A DNA stretch of 64,000 nucleotides from Schistosoma mansoni. Lineage: Eukaryota > Platyhelminthes > Trematoda > Strigeidida > Schistosomatidae. Below are positions 37,291 to 51,270 of this stretch, in pieces. The translations under genes were made by a program, and so were the position numbers. The number at the start of each line of letters is the position of its first letter. Position 1 is the stretch's first letter. The notes beneath the pieces are model-generated. The model had not been told where the DNA came from. It saw nothing but the letters and a program-made list of their open reading frames with translations, and did no database searches. Where the stretch lies: contig NC_031502.1 in assembly GCF_000237925.1 (NCBI RefSeq), forward strand, positions 1,116,001 through 1,180,000. The letters are read 5' to 3'.

Positions 37291-38759
37291 TAACTACGAA
37301 GAGTCAATGTATTGCATTTGATGGCATTTAATTTATTAGTATTAGTGTTTTAGTCTTATTCACCTCGTTAATTTAGTCATGTGGTCAGTAGATCATGCGA
37401 GCTTCCACAATAATAAACCTACAGTCAACACCAGGGATTAAGATGAGTAATCCTAGGTATTTTTCAATATTCAAATTTATAACTCATTTGATAATATGAA
37501 TAAAATACAACACATGCACAACCATAAATAATACGTTCTTAGCACACAATTGGGACATTTTTAAGAACAAAGTAAGATAACTATCATTTATGGATCGAAA
37601 AAAATCTAGGGACAATTAGTGTCAAAAAACAACTGTTTTTAGCAGGTAGTCATTTCACGAACTATACAAACTCAACGAAGATTAGATACCCAAGTTTCAT
37701 ATTGATCTATTGTCCCTCATTAACGCAATGCTATAAGTCTGAATAGGTATCAAATACAGTCATTCAGAAAACGACTGCCAGATGACAACACAACTTGATA
37801 TTGTAACAGGAACTAAGTGAACTAGTAAATCTCCTAATTACTACGGTTGTGAATTGATTTCATGTATAACTAAACTTGATACATGAACGAGATACTAGAC
37901 AAAAGAAGCCTACCAATAAGAGAACTGTCTTCCAGATTATTCTAAATTCTTTACATATGATTCTAATGAAAGTTTTGTACTAGCATTACTCGGCTAGATT
38001 TGCACATATTGAATCCTGATAATTAAGAACCAGTAACTCATAGTTTTTTCAACCAACGGAATATTCAATGCTCGATGAAAGGTCAGATTCAATGCAATGA
38101 GTCGAATGTTCCAGTGAATGAAAGTAAACTTGTTTTCATATCGATTTCGTCCTGGGGAATACGTAAGGTAAAGCCACAGTATTTAGTCAGTCAGCAACAA
38201 CGTAGGACTTCGTACGTACATCAGTTCAAGTTGCCATTCCACATCAGCACAGAGATACAACTGTTGATTCAAATCCCATAGTTGTAGAGGTAGTAAAAGT
38301 ACAAGCAGTAATCGAAAAGATTAGGGTTTAAAGATGTTATCCAAGGCCACAGTATTAACGACAAGCCTACATTCACAAGTGATATATAATTGGATGTTGT
38401 TAGAGCAAATATAGTTCATAGATCTAACGTTTGTGTGAAATAGGATAATAATTAGAATTGGATGTGAATCCTATTTCAAACCGGCAAACAGTTCAATGCT
38501 TTACTAATTTAGAGTTTAGAATCTCGATAACTAAGTGCTATGATTAGCTAACTAAGCAAACGACGGACTCGTGATCTACGTCCCACGTTCTCACTCCTGT
38601 ATACTAAATTTATAACAATACTGGGACACTGTTGTATATTTTTAATACAATCATTGTACAAAAGTGTGTCGAAAAATGAAAACATTGGCAACAGAACTAT
38701 GATAATGTTCAGACAATATTATTATATACAAAAAAGTAATCCATGAAGAATTGTGATTG
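37291..38759. other. CDK8 3' flank, nothing else seen
   Basis: No repeat or frame recognised. The part just below 38760 is the CDK8 3' UTR side. Confidence 0.5.
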
Positions 38760-41700
38760 CTAGTGGTGATAGCGTGGATAAGAAGTTCCCGGATGTCCCA
38801 TATGACCAGGTGGAAGATTTCTCATTGGCTGTTGTTGTTGCTGAAATAAAAGAAAAAAACAGCCATAAGTGATGTCGAATTTATTTATTTAAACACATAA
38901 ATATTGGTACAAAGGGGGCACCAAATATATATGTGCCACACAATTTTCATTTGATTTGTGTGAGGGCTATGATACTGCCCGGGTGCCCAGACCGAAGCAG
39001 TTAGATAGAAAGAGACTTTATGGAAGTGTTCAGGGACACAGTTCTCCATGATCAATATTGAGGAATTACTGGGAAATTCAGCTTACAGCTTTTAATACTA
39101 TGGATCAACAAACAATGAACAACACATGGACGATTAGATAACAAATAAACCTCATGTATTCAATAGTATTGTCTTTGTAGAATTGTGAGTGTGCTGAGGG
39201 AAAAAAACTGAGTCAGTGATATCGACTTAGTAAACTTTAATATAAGAAATTTTAGTTACGAGACTGAATATTCATCAACTGAGATAGGAATGTCGTGTAT
39301 TACCTACAAATGAGTGCATTCTCTGAAATTTGCTTGGCAAAATAATATTCTCTGCTCATTCATTGCAGATAGGTGTAGTATTTATGATGAAGACCTTCGA
39401 CAGATCGTGATTCATGATATGACTAACAGTCGATTACAAAAGCCCAGATTTATTTACATAGAAAATATACATATATTTATACAGTTAGATAATAAAACAT
39501 CCGAAACAAATATGTAACAACGAACAACCACAAATTACCAGATTCGCATAACCTGAAGTGGTAGTAGTAGTAGTAATATTAGATAACTGCTGAGACTGTC
39601 CTGTTATACTGGGCTTATTTGTGTTTGTATGTAAGATTCCACTACTGTTAACAGTTGTAGATGTTGACGTTGTCGAGGCGGATGGTAATGGTGGTGGTGC
39701 AATCGATGTGTCATTATTCCCCTGGGATAACCGGACACGCTTATTAGATGGTATGTCATCATTATTATTCTACAAGGAAATAAACATTTATGGTGAAAAC
39801 AAGTTTATCACATTCGTCGATATACATATGCATAAAATAACCTAGGCTAATTAACTATATTTCATGGTGAATATGAAATTGGACGACAGATTCGTAGTCA
39901 AAGCATTATGCTTTCAATTGACTTCAAATTTAAACTTTAGTTTAACTCTTTCGGTATAGCTGAAACCGCGTAGTACAGTACGACTATTATTCAATCCAAC
40001 TGATGGTAACTGTTTTGTTTTCGACATGATTGAAATTTAACAATCGTAAATACTGATTGGGATTTTGAAGCTAGTCATGAATTAGCAAACAATTACAGTT
40101 TAATTGAATAGTTCGTTGGTTCCAAATCTGAGGCTTCAAAGTATCGTGAATGCCAAGAGGTTTGAGAGTTTAGGGTTCGATCCCGTGAAGCGTCATAAGT
40201 GTGTGCAGCCAAAAAGTCTCATATTGAGGAGTGTGCTACATATACGGACAGATATAAGAAGCATGTATCACGAACTGGAAGTAGAATTCTTACTATCATA
40301 AGAGGAAAATGAGGAGAAGAGAAAGCAGAACAGAAAACAACTGAAATAAATACGGGAATTGAAGAATGATGTAGTTTGTAAAGGACAACTCAAGGAAGAT
40401 GTGAGAATACTGTATTTAATGCACTGTTTTCATATTTTACGAAGACAGTATGTAACCCCCTGCCTAAGTCTCCGTTCATTACACTGCTAGGACTATGTAT
40501 GCTACTTATTTCAACATAAGTAGTGTATCACATCAACCTGGCGGCGTTGGCTGTAGCAGGTGCTGTCGACGGAGAGGAGCAATGGAACGTATGGCTGCTG
40601 GGTGGACATCGGATTTTGATGGCCCGGTCGGTTGACGCACCATAGACTCGACATTTTGGCGAGGAGAGTGACATAGACTGCAGTAAAGAAAGCGGCACGG
40701 CTGGCAGAACAACCGCAAGGTTTTTAATTGTGGTCTAACTTAGATCATTTCATGAGTTCAATTGATCTTACTTTAATTATTAACCGTTATACAGTAGATT
40801 TTTTACATGATAAGAAATAAACAAAAAGAAACCAACATATATCAACCGATACAGACCTGTTGATGAATTAATTGCCTTGTATGGGGATTAGATTGACCAG
40901 AGTTCATATGTTGTTGCTGTTGCTGTGTATTCAGTGGAGGTGGTTGTCCATTTGTTCTCTGTTGTTGTTGGGGCAATGGCAATTGAGGTTGTGGAGCATT
41001 ATTTCCACGCTGTTGCTGTTGTTGAGACTGTTGTTGAGACTGTTGCTGAGATTGATGTGGATGTGTAGTATGCATTCCACTGCCACCAGTAGGATGTGCT
41101 GTAGTTTGTCTTCCTCCAGTAGCGTTTTGTTGTTGTGCAGTTTGTGTGACATTCTTATCTGCACCAGTTTGTTTATCGTCAGAATCATCATCAGAGATAA
41201 ATTCTCGTTTAGGATAAGGTATAGGTAAATTTCCAAAAACACTATAATATTTGATAAAAACAAAGCAATAACAAACTGAAATGATAATATAAAATGTATG
41301 GAATATACCTAGCAGTCAAATTTAGGATTCGAGGTTCACCTTACTAGGGACTCGTCAGCTGGATGTTTAGCGCTCAACAGTTGATGTCCACTTCAGTACT
41401 GGATGCCTACATGCCAACTAAGACTCATCTAAATATTAACAACCGGACAATTCAAACCATTAGGAATTCAGTTAAAATTCCTGCTCGTTGCACAAGTGAG
41501 TGGTTATTTGAACCCAGTAAGTAGATAAGTGGATAACGCGATGGCGTTTTGAGAGAACGGTAGTGGGTTTGAGTCCCAGAGTGAAAATCAACTTCGCAAT
41601 GCAGGTACATCCAGTCGATGAGTCCCAAATCAGACGAAACACTGGTCCTAGATTCCATTCCTAGCCAGATTCGATCTATTCTATATCAACTTATGTTAAA

Positions 41701-44700
41701 ATGACCATATTGAGACAATGTGCACAAGATGCCCATATCCCAACCAAGGCTGAACGGATTTCAGTCAAAAATATCAACAACGGGATAATTTAAACCAATT
41801 CAAATTAGACTAAAATAACAATACACAAACTTGTTATGATAATTGCCTAGAAAAGAATACATAACACAATTATGGAATAAGGTAGGATATTTAGCAACAA
41901 CGACTATACCATGTACAACAGCTTTGCTGTCTTTTAGTCACAGCCACTACAAAAGATGAATCTTGTTAAGAGTGACTGGAAGAGACTAAGATTTATATCG
42001 AAGGTAATACAGTTATATATAAATTTAATGATCAATAGTGAAAGAGTTTTATCAACTGGTTCGGTCGTATCAGGGCATTTGAGGGCTCAAAGTATGTAAA
42101 TTCTAATTGTAGAATAAAAATTTATTGTAAAGAAAAAAACTCACTCATTATTTGGTTTTTCACCTTCTTTGAAATAAGAATCCTCCATGGCTTCAGCAGC
42201 AGATAAACGTTTAACAGGATCCATAGTTAACAAACGTCTGAGCTTAGAGAATGTAAATATGATCAAAAAATTATTACAAATTCTTATCAAAATGGGGGTT
42301 CATGGAGATTGTAGAAATTTTTTAATAGTTGAATTTATGAGTCGATTTAAGCTAGACTGCCATCGATACCGGCTCAGTGATCTAAAGGTTAAACGTTCGC
42401 GCGCGATATCGAAGGTCCTGGGTTTGAGTCCTGTGTGTGAGATCATGGATACGCACCGCTCAGGAGTCTCACACTAGGAAGAAACGGCTGTACAGTGCTT
42501 CAAGATTTCCAATCGTAGTTTAGCTTAAATTGACTCATGAATTTAACTATTAAATTATTAAAGATTTCCTGATCTCATGTTAGAATGAAGATGTATTATT
42601 ATCCCTTTCATTTATTTTTTTCACAGTGAAAGTATAGCTATTCAGTAAATTTTATTGATACAGACAAAGAACTTATTTGAGTTAGAGGTAATGCTTAGAA
42701 ATGTAGAGTAAACATCTTAGAAATGTTACCAATAGTGTCTAGAAAAATTGTTTACATCTGATTTTTATTTTCAAACTACTAATTTCCATAGTAAAAGTAT
42801 TTAATGTTCTGTTGTTAGAAGTAATGAGGAAGAATCTTTGGACTAAATCTACTATTCTGGGATTTAAGCTGACAATTTCATCTTTCTGTGTTAACAGGGT
42901 ATGGCAACTTGAACTGCAGTACATATGTACCAGGTTTTACGTTGTGACTGACTGAAATATTATGCTGGTTGATGCTCGTCTGTAAAGTCCATCTACAATA
43001 TATATTAATAGATATAAATAGTGAGGGTCTAATCAAACCATACCGTAGGATTTTCTGAACACTAATTGTTTGAACAATGAATAACAATCTTCTTCATCTA
43101 AAACCACGTCTTTAGGTGACAAGTTTAAGTCATTGAAAATCAGCAAAACAACTTTTTCCATAAGTCGTTTCTATTTTACAGTCACTTATCACTGAGGGAA
43201 ATTTTGGCGAAAGAAACTGTAGCAGTCTTGACTGTGATTATTTTAACTGTATAGAATGAACCGGTGAAACACCATCTGTAGATCGTTATGTTTGGCAGAA
43301 AACATATGTGGCTACAGATAAGTACAACGGTGAAGGAAGCTGACTGAATTAAACAGATGAATGGGTTACGTGACAGAGCAATGTCAAGCTCCTATCTTAA
43401 ATCCGGAACCGTAAGTAAATCGGTCTTAGAATTCTGTTTGGTAAATGCCAGTATTCTGGTGGTGAATATGGAACAAGTATCAATTGTAGGATAAAAAACT
43501 ATATCCACGTATAAAGTATGGAACGCATTTAATACCCTAAATGTAGTGAAAACGTCCAAATTTCTCTAAGGAGACCTAGTACATGCCTGAATATACACTA
43601 ATAAAAAGTGAACCACAATGACAAGCGAATTGAAGCTATGTATGTCATAAAATACTGTGAAAGCATATGATATCATCTTATTGTGGTTAAACAAATGAAA
43701 AATGAGTTGAAGAAAGTTTTCAACGTTCAATAACTGAATTTCATTCCAAGCGATACGCCGTGAAATACACTTGTTTTACTTCAAAAGAACAAGTAAATTT
43801 ACGATGGGAAGTTGCTTTCACAGGTGTCTGCTAGATTCGAATGAAAAGAGGTCAAGGTAGCTAAATCACCAATCCAAATAATACTAATAATACACATCAA
43901 ATAAGGTTACAATTAATAAAATTGTAAAATAACTTACCAAAGCTAATTCCCTTTCATCCACTTTGAATTTTTTCTCTTCAAAATAACCTTCCAGTGAATA
44001 TTTACCATAAGTTTTTTTACTTATGGAATCACGTAATAATTGATGATAGTCTGGCATTTTTTTCATATCAACCCAAGCATCATCTGAATTGATCAGAAAT
44101 AAAAATAACAAAGAAGCAGATACTTTGATTATACATCAAAGTGATTTCTTTTGTAACAGCAGAAATAACAACAATGGATTGCTCTCCCTAGCAAACAAAT
44201 AATCAATAGACACTATTCATCACAGATTCGTCTTATCTGTGACGTCATTAAAAGTTAGGAGAAACGGAAAAACCGTTTCGTTCTATTATGAGACTACCTA
44301 GCTGTGTACGCCCTCGAGCACGACATGGAGTGTTTCGAACAATAAGCTACAACTTCACAAAACCAATGTCCAGTGTAGTTTGGCTTTAAGTTATTGTCCA
44401 ACTGAAGTCAGTTCTTTGTGAAAAATTACATCTCAAAAAAGGTTCAAAAACAAAGAATCGGTAAATCAGAAGTTTGTATTTCAAAGGTCGTACTACGCTG
44501 TGGCATATCACTTGATCACTAGTGTTTCGCCAAATAATAACTTACATACCTGGTGGATATCCCATTACACGAAAAATACGTTCCAGTTGTTCTTTGTGAT
44601 ATGGTGTACTTGTTTTAATATCTTCTTGACGACAATGAAATATAGGTTCATATGTGAGTAATTCTGCAAAAATACATCCAATAGCCCATATATCAATAGC

Positions 44701-46971
44701 TTTTGTATAATGCCTAGCTCCCAGCAGCAGTTCTGGTGCACGATACCAAAATGTCACAACAACTGGATCCAAATCAGCTAATGGCTTCAGTGGTTGATAA
44801 AATAGACGGGCAAAACCTAAATCACCTATTTTAACTCGACCTCGATCAGGACCTTCACCCATAACTAAGATGTTTGCAGGTTTCTAGACAAAAATCAAAA
44901 AGACAATTATATTACTAAGCAAGTAACGAAAATAGGAATGTTAAACAGACAGACATCATAGTAGCTCGAATGGGGGTTCATTCAAGTTGCCATACTGAAT
45001 CAGCACGATGCGAAAACAAAATAAATCAAAATAATGTAGTAGAAATGATAAAAAGGGAAATTAATCCTGGAAATATGGTTCGCAAAGAGAATGAAAAGGC
45101 AAGTATAAATGAGTACTGAAATTTAAGACTGAGAGGAAGATAAAGAGTGAATGAACTGACGATATTGTGAATGACTCTGAGCCATATAACTCAACGTGTC
45201 CAACCACTGATAGCGGTTATCATGCGGACTTTTCACACTAAGTAAGGTGCAACCACCATTTTGGTTCAGATCAACTGTCAGTCAGATGATAAACCGTCAG
45301 AGTTATTCGCTCTGCTCACTTTACTTAACTTTAGAGATAACGCTTCCGTTTCCAGACTTTTCAAGGACTGATCTCTTTAACAGAAGATTAACTTAAAATA
45401 CACAAATAACAGCCCTACTTAGTGGAGACGCAGAAAAAAGAAAGAATTCTTCTGATTATCTTAAGCAATGATTGAAGAGTGTTCGAGTTACTTCCTCTAT
45501 ATACAAAATTTTGTTTTGGTGGTGCTCTCTATCAGTGCTTGGACTGATGATAGGGAGTAGTAGAGCGCGGCGACTATCTCACTTATTTTGAAAGTCTCAC
45601 TAGCCCTGATGAGTTTAATTCTCCTGTGGAGTAGGCAAGATGTCCGTCAGCCAATCGAAGAACAAGTATACTGAGCAGCATTTCGTTCCATTGTAATATA
45701 TGGCTGTGAAACGTGGTATTTAAAAATATATGATATTCGCAGGTTACTTGTACTTGAAAAAAGATGGTTTGGAACTATTACTGGCGTATGTTGGGGACAC
45801 GGAATGAACAATACTGAAGGAGTAGTAGGTGAAGATTGTAAGTTATGAATCTTCATCGAATGAGGTAGTTGAGATATGTACTACGTAAGTTCAGCGATCG
45901 CCTAGCTCGACAATGTCCGCTGATGTGGGAGTAGATTGAAATAAAGCTATAAGTGGCAAAACCAAAAAGTAGCATCAGTTCATTGAGTGAGTGAATGTTA
46001 GACGGAAATGCGTTAGCAAGTGCTGAATGCCTGGTTAGTGTCCACACGATTGTCGTAATAATGATTAGAGACGTCCTATGATATGCCTCAGAATCAGTCG
46101 CCATGACGCAGGCGAATTCCACTGCCTTTCTTTTTAAGCTTAGATTGGACATGACCCAACCACCACTTACGCTCATTCAAGTTCACAGGTTTAACGACCA
46201 AATAATCTCACTTCTTACAACCGGGTAGTTTCACAACAGTAGAGCAATACAACAAAGACAATCACCTGTGTTCTACATTTACAGTTTGTTACCAACGGCT
46301 ATTTCTCATTGGTAGTGCAGTGTGAAATGACGAACCGTTTAATGATGGGAGGCCAAACTCTTTACGGTGACATTGGAAAGAAAATATATTCACAAAATGT
46401 CCTTGAACCCTCTAACATTTCTTTAGACTTGGAAAAAAACAAAAGTATCATTAAAACATACCAAATCTCGATGTAAAATCCAATTGTCATGTAAATAATG
46501 GATTCCATTTAATATTTGATACATTAAACTTTTGACCATATTGCCATAGACTTGAACTGTACTTTTATTTGCTTTAGTTGTTCTATGAAATTTTATAATA
46601 TGCCAAAGATCATGTTCTGCAAAGTCAAATAGCAGCCATACCCGCCTAGTTGTATGATTCAGAAAAACTCGTTGTAGGGTAATTACATTTGGATGCTTCA
46701 ACTCACGAAGAAGCTAAACATGATACATACAAATTGTTTGTTAGTGTATTATAATTGAACTTACAGCTATTTCTCGGCACGCAGACATAGATAAACCAGT
46801 ACCTTCAATTTGTTTTAACGCATAATCTCTACTGTCTGTACCATCTTTAAGTTTAGCTTTATAAACACTTCCATATGTTCCACGACCAACTTTACATCCT
46901 TCAAAATCAAAAAGATCTTCTACTTTCTCACGAATTTCATTTAGTTTTCGTTTGAATTCCGCATCCACCAT
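38760..46971 (-). CDS. CDK8: Cyclin-dependent kinase 8 (Mediator kinase), 8 exons
   Basis: Catalytic kinase of the Mediator CDK8 module (with cyclin C, MED12, MED13), nuclear. Exons on the minus strand: 46971-46765, 46713-46462, 44883-44550, 44083-43938, 42242-42145, 41241-40857, 39769-39539, 38840-38760; phases close to 577 aa. Seen: Gly loop [18 protein letters not shown] lysine, the CDK8-type cyclin C helix [22 protein letters not shown] catalytic loop, DLG (human CDK8 has DMG), [20 protein letters not shown], and the IPYPKREF motif after the kinase domain. The tail (exons 6-8) is Gln/Thr/Asn-rich with SNKRVRL and ends PRYHH before TAG 38760-38762. Exon 7 needs the donor at 39538 (GTAATT); the nearer one at 39552 would shift frame. 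Intron 1 is 51 nt. The other introns carry SINE A, SINE B and family E copies. Confidence 0.96.
38880..39002 (-). mobile_element. Family E 3' fragment in the last CDK8 intron
   Basis: About 120 bp of the 3' end (TTTATTTATTTAAACACA to CCCGGGTGCCCAGACCGAAG), 5'-truncated, in the sense orientation relative to CDK8. Confidence 0.8.
41335..41800 (+). mobile_element. SINE A inverted pair in a CDK8 intron
   Basis: A degraded minus fragment (41335-41425) is followed by a forward copy (41505-41690) with TAAGTGGATAACGCGATGG and TGGGTTTGAGTCCCA, a ribozyme remnant, and the start of a further unit to about 41800. It is antisense to CDK8, between exons 5 and 6. Confidence 0.7.
41608..41655 (+). ncRNA. 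Mutated hammerhead (SINE A) in a CDK8 intron
   Basis: GACGAAAC and GTC are kept but the CTGATGA core is scrambled to TCGATGA. Confidence 0.55.
42335..42560 (+). mobile_element. SINE B copy in a CDK8 intron
   Basis: Begins with an inverted tail fragment (about 42335-42368), then a forward unit from ACCGGCTCAGTG through B box GGGTTTGAGTCC and a mutated ribozyme to the tail. Antisense to CDK8, between exons 4 and 5. Confidence 0.75.
42453..42498 (+). ncRNA. Mutated hammerhead (SINE B) in a CDK8 intron
   Basis: CTGAGGA has become CTCAGGA (a core G changed), stem II is weakened and the triplet is GTA. Probably inactive. Confidence 0.6.
44250..44400 (-). mobile_element. SINE B remnant in a CDK8 intron
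   Basis: Minus strand retains the ribozyme stem II/GACGAAAC area and little else. Between exons 3 and 4, in the sense orientation. Confidence 0.5.
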
Positions 46972-49900
46972 GTTATATTTCCAATGCAAATCCGACAAGC
47001 TACGAGAAAACATAAGCAGTTTAAAATTATTGACTAGCAGTAAATGAATATACAAAACTGAGAGCAACACTTAATTTATGAAGGGGAAATAATGCTTCCT
47101 GTTAATCCAAACTAACATAGTTATTGTGTTAAGGCACAACGACGGTAATTCAATTTGTGTCAATATCTTGAAATATTCACTTCAGTGGTTTAAAGTATAC
47201 TGCGAATGTCAAACCAAAGAATCCCAAGTCGCACACTATTTACCGGTGGTAGGGCTAGGTGAAAAAAGCAGAGGTAGTCAATTTATAACATAGCCCCATG
47301 GTGTCACATAAAGCCACCTAAGATTGATAGCTATTGGTTTACTACAACTTACTGGTTGGAGTTCAGAAAATAATGCGACTTGGTGAATCGAGACATTGTC
47401 CGACATGACTCAGAATAAATCAATAGCGATTCCGTCGTAGTCCTTTATATTCGTTGCAGAAGGGGTAATTCTATTAACTGAAGTCATGTGGTTATATTTT
47501 TAACTGCACTTTATTTCCCCTCTATCTACAATAGTACCTTTTAGTTATGTGAACGCCATGTTTTGGTCCCTAATCGTACTAGAATTTGTTGAGTAGGTTA
47601 ATAAAACAGAAGACGCCTGGTAAATTACCTAAAATGTTTAATACTAGTAATTACCTGTCGAAAGACTTGTTCACGTACGAGTTTTCTTCTAATCTTATCT
47701 CTTCTAAAAAACCCGATAAGAAGGTGTAAGACTGATCATGGAAATTAAGTCATCTGGGGAAACTGAAAACATGGAAAGTAATTTAGGGTGAGTCAGGATC
47801 AAATGAAGAGTGATAATTAAATCTGTCGAAAAATAATGGATTGAGAAAACCAATTTGTAGGATATACAAGAAGAATATATACGTAGTTGATGGATAATCA
47901 CCACAACCAAATGTAGGTGGTACTCAAACCAAAGTGGTTTGAAAACAAAATACAACTTATTTCGGTTTTAGCAACCGCGGTAGTTTGTTTCCTTCTACGG
48001 AAAATGTTTGGCTCATATTCTATTAGTGACAATGAATTGATGGAATTCAGATCTCACATCGACCTCGCAGATTTTCTCATCGGGCCATTTGTGTGCTCAG
48101 TAATTAGTCTTGAGCATTAGTGATCTATTATACACACACAACAGTAAACCACATATTTCTAAAAAGCTTTAAAAAACCCCATCACAAACGCTGATTGTAA
48201 TCTCATCTCCAAATTTTATTGACTAAAGTTATGATCCCCAATGATAGTGCAGATGTGTTTGATTGGGTTACCCATGTTTTGAAGTTTTTGTGGAGTGACG
48301 GAGATTTTTTGTATATAGATTCACACATACTTCGTTCTGGAGCAATGAGAGGAAGCCGCAAGAGAAGTCAGCATTAACTAGCACTTCGTTTGATACAGTG
48401 AGCATTACTGACCACTACATGTATTTAATAAATATATAATAAAATGCCAACTTGTCTCTTTTCTAGAATCCAGTCGAGGATAATCGTACGTGTCGAGTAT
48501 TAACCCAAGTTCAATGACATAGTATACTTATTACCGAAGACTACAACACAGAGACATGATTAGCCCTGTTATTATTTCTGAGAATCGTCATTCAAACCCT
48601 ACGTATTATTAAATCGCCTGATTCAAATCGACAACTTAAGAAAGTTGGCGAATGCATTGAGTATTTTGACGAATGCAGACTATTTGGTGCAAGTCTGTGC
48701 GGAGCTTAGAATTTTTGATGATAACTAAGTCAATAGTAAAAATGCGATTTTCAGCACATTTCCCGAAATTATCTTTCTGGAGATAATTTCCAATAACTAG
48801 CAGTGGAAAGAGATAACTTGGAGAAACTTCTCCGCAACTGACACTAGGTTTTTGCAGACTATCGCCTACATTTCTGAAGGCATAATCCAATTCTACTCAA
48901 CTGTTTGTATGAGTAAACACTCGGTTAAATGCACATCCATAAACAAGCTGAAACATAGTAGCGCACAATTCATACTTTACATCCAATATCTAACCTGTCA
49001 AATGCATTATTTGATTTTATGCATTGCCTTCTTGACATTCTTGTAAGGTTTCGAAGTTTTAGTATTTTGTTAAGTTGCTATTCTATTCATTTGGTCCTAT
49101 CAATTATGGTAAACTAGATAATTAATTGGAGATAATTATTTCCCAAGTGTAAATAAAGGTATTCATTCTACAGGGTTTGAATTACTAGATTCAGCTTTCA
49201 GTACAGTTTTTTGGTGGGATGGATTAGTTGGTTGCACTATAATAGTTTGTGAAATAGAAATGTAGAGGAGATACGTTAACAATAAGTAAATAAACCTATT
49301 AAGCAAATATAAACAGACAAAAGTCTAGTGATAGATTAGGTGACAAAAGATAAGATAGTCAAAGACGGGCTTATATTGACGGTAATAATGGTAATAGGAA
49401 CAATAGTGGTAGTAGTAATACGAGGTATGAATCCGTAGCGACCTACTCTTACGACGAGAACGCGATTGGTATGATGGAAACAATTATTATTACAACCAAT
49501 TGTGATTGTTTTACTGTACCTGTTTGTTGAAGTGTACACAACACCCTCATTCGTCCGTTGCCCGTGACCTCGCACGATCTCGCATACACTCGGTAGTTCA
49601 GCTTGTAAGCTTTGGCACGATCTCGGCATCCTTTCGATACCACGGGATTTCCAAGAAATATGTCCAATTACAACCGTCAATTGCTTTCTGATTTTTGGCC
49701 TACGGAGGGATCTAACCTATTACCTGGCTCGTAATCTTCCTGTTGTGGCTATCATAGCCCATCGCCACTCGACACAAAATACAAATAAATTACAATTATC
49801 CCAAGTCAAGGACACTAAGCAATGTGTGGATATGTGGTTACCGAGACTCCTCTAAAAATTGTCATCGATAGATGAGTCGATTGGTGACAGCATTTGACCC

Positions 49901-50419
49901 CCACTATCACCTTAACTCCATTTGACTTCGTACGGCCACGTCTAGTCTATTCGCTAATAACAATCATTTTAATAGACTGTATCATTTTTTCCATATACTT
50001 ACGGTGCTAATTTACAATATCGAAGCAGACAAACTTTACCAAGCTATATATTTTGCTTGTTGTGACTTTGGCCGAGCTAAGACACTGTGTTTGACAATCT
50101 AGTGATCAGTTTATAATTGCGTCCGTAGGAAATTGACTCCTACCGAGTTTAGAACTAGAATTGACTAGGTTACGTGTAAGACGGTTGATGAAAAATTGAG
50201 TTTGAGAAATTCTAGGCTGGATCAACCACTAGTGAAAAATGTACGATTCTCAGTGCTCAATTGGTTTGGTTAGGACATCTGTTTAGACAACTATGAAAGT
50301 TCGGAATTCTATACACCACTCTAAGGTTGTTTAACGGTCTCTTATACATTAACCACAGTAATCCACGTTAGTAAGGTCGGTCCTTATATATTTTGTTCCT
50401 TAGTCCCATGATGCACCTT
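46972..50419. other. CDK8 upstream region, no gene seen
   Basis: The CDK8 promoter/5' UTR must lie here, but no TATA box or trans-splice acceptor can be picked with confidence. The frames at 49336-49691 overlap on both strands and match nothing. Confidence 0.5.
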
Positions 50420-51270
50420 GTAGAACGCGTTTGTACTTGTACCAAGAGGGTTGTATCCGTTTTGTGGGTAGCTTTGCATCAACCCTGAAGTTTTCTAAAT
50501 TTGGGAAGATATGTCTTGAACAGTTTCAGGAAGAGTTCTGGTGTCAGCACCCCTAAATACCTTCCAGTATTGCGGAGAATAAGACTCGCTTCGACTAAAT
50601 CTGCCTGGTAGTTGTCTTGAGGCCACAACTGTCTGCTAGTGACAGACCCAGGTAGCGTTTCGCTGAACCCTTAGCGGTTCAGTGACAGCAGAGGGAATAG
50701 CTGTCTGATGGTATCCTGTAGCCTCAAGTAGCATGGTTATACACTTCCGGAGACCGAATTTCAAAACATCCTTATATGCCAATTTTTTCAGTAGTACTAA
50801 GTTTGTTTGGAGCTATTGTTGTTTGCCTTCAGATTTAATGTCTCTACATGGTTTAATGTTGTCCGCACATATAAGGACCGATGAAGTGCAACTTAAGACC
50901 AGGTCCTTGATGAGTGTTGTTAGTAATGGAAGTCTCATTATGGCTTTCTTTAAGACCACAGGTACCAATTCTCTTCAGTTTGGTCGTGTTCGACTGAATT
51001 TGGTATGAAATTCTTGGTCCTGTAGGTAGTTGTACGGCCAAGTAATAAATGGACCTCTGGATCCCACTTGCTCTATTTTCGCCAGAAGTACAGAGTGCTG
51101 CACCGTATCTGATGGTTTGGAAAAGCCCAGAAATAGTACATCGATAGGCATTCTTCTGGTCTCAGTCATCCGTCAAGCAGTCCAACCATAGTAAAGCATC
51201 CCTATTGTAGGGCCCTCATTTCCTGGAATCATCCCATCTAACAGCTTGAGGACATCTACCAAGCTTTTAT
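50420..51270 (-). pseudogene. CR1-type reverse transcriptase, decayed
   Basis: Minus strand: DVLFLGFSKPSDTVQHSVLL and YNYLQDQEFHTKFSRTR (RT palm and the following block), then an ADNIKPWRDI-like segment in place of the catalytic ADD. Stops and frameshifts throughout; an inactive relic. Confidence 0.65.

Noticed and set aside
38881-39002. Possible extra CDK8 exon
   Set aside because: The stretch is the 3' end of family E, present at three other loci.
40872-41228. Plus-strand Leu/Cys-rich frame of 118 aa
   Set aside because: It is the antisense shadow of the Gln-rich tail of CDK8 exon 6.
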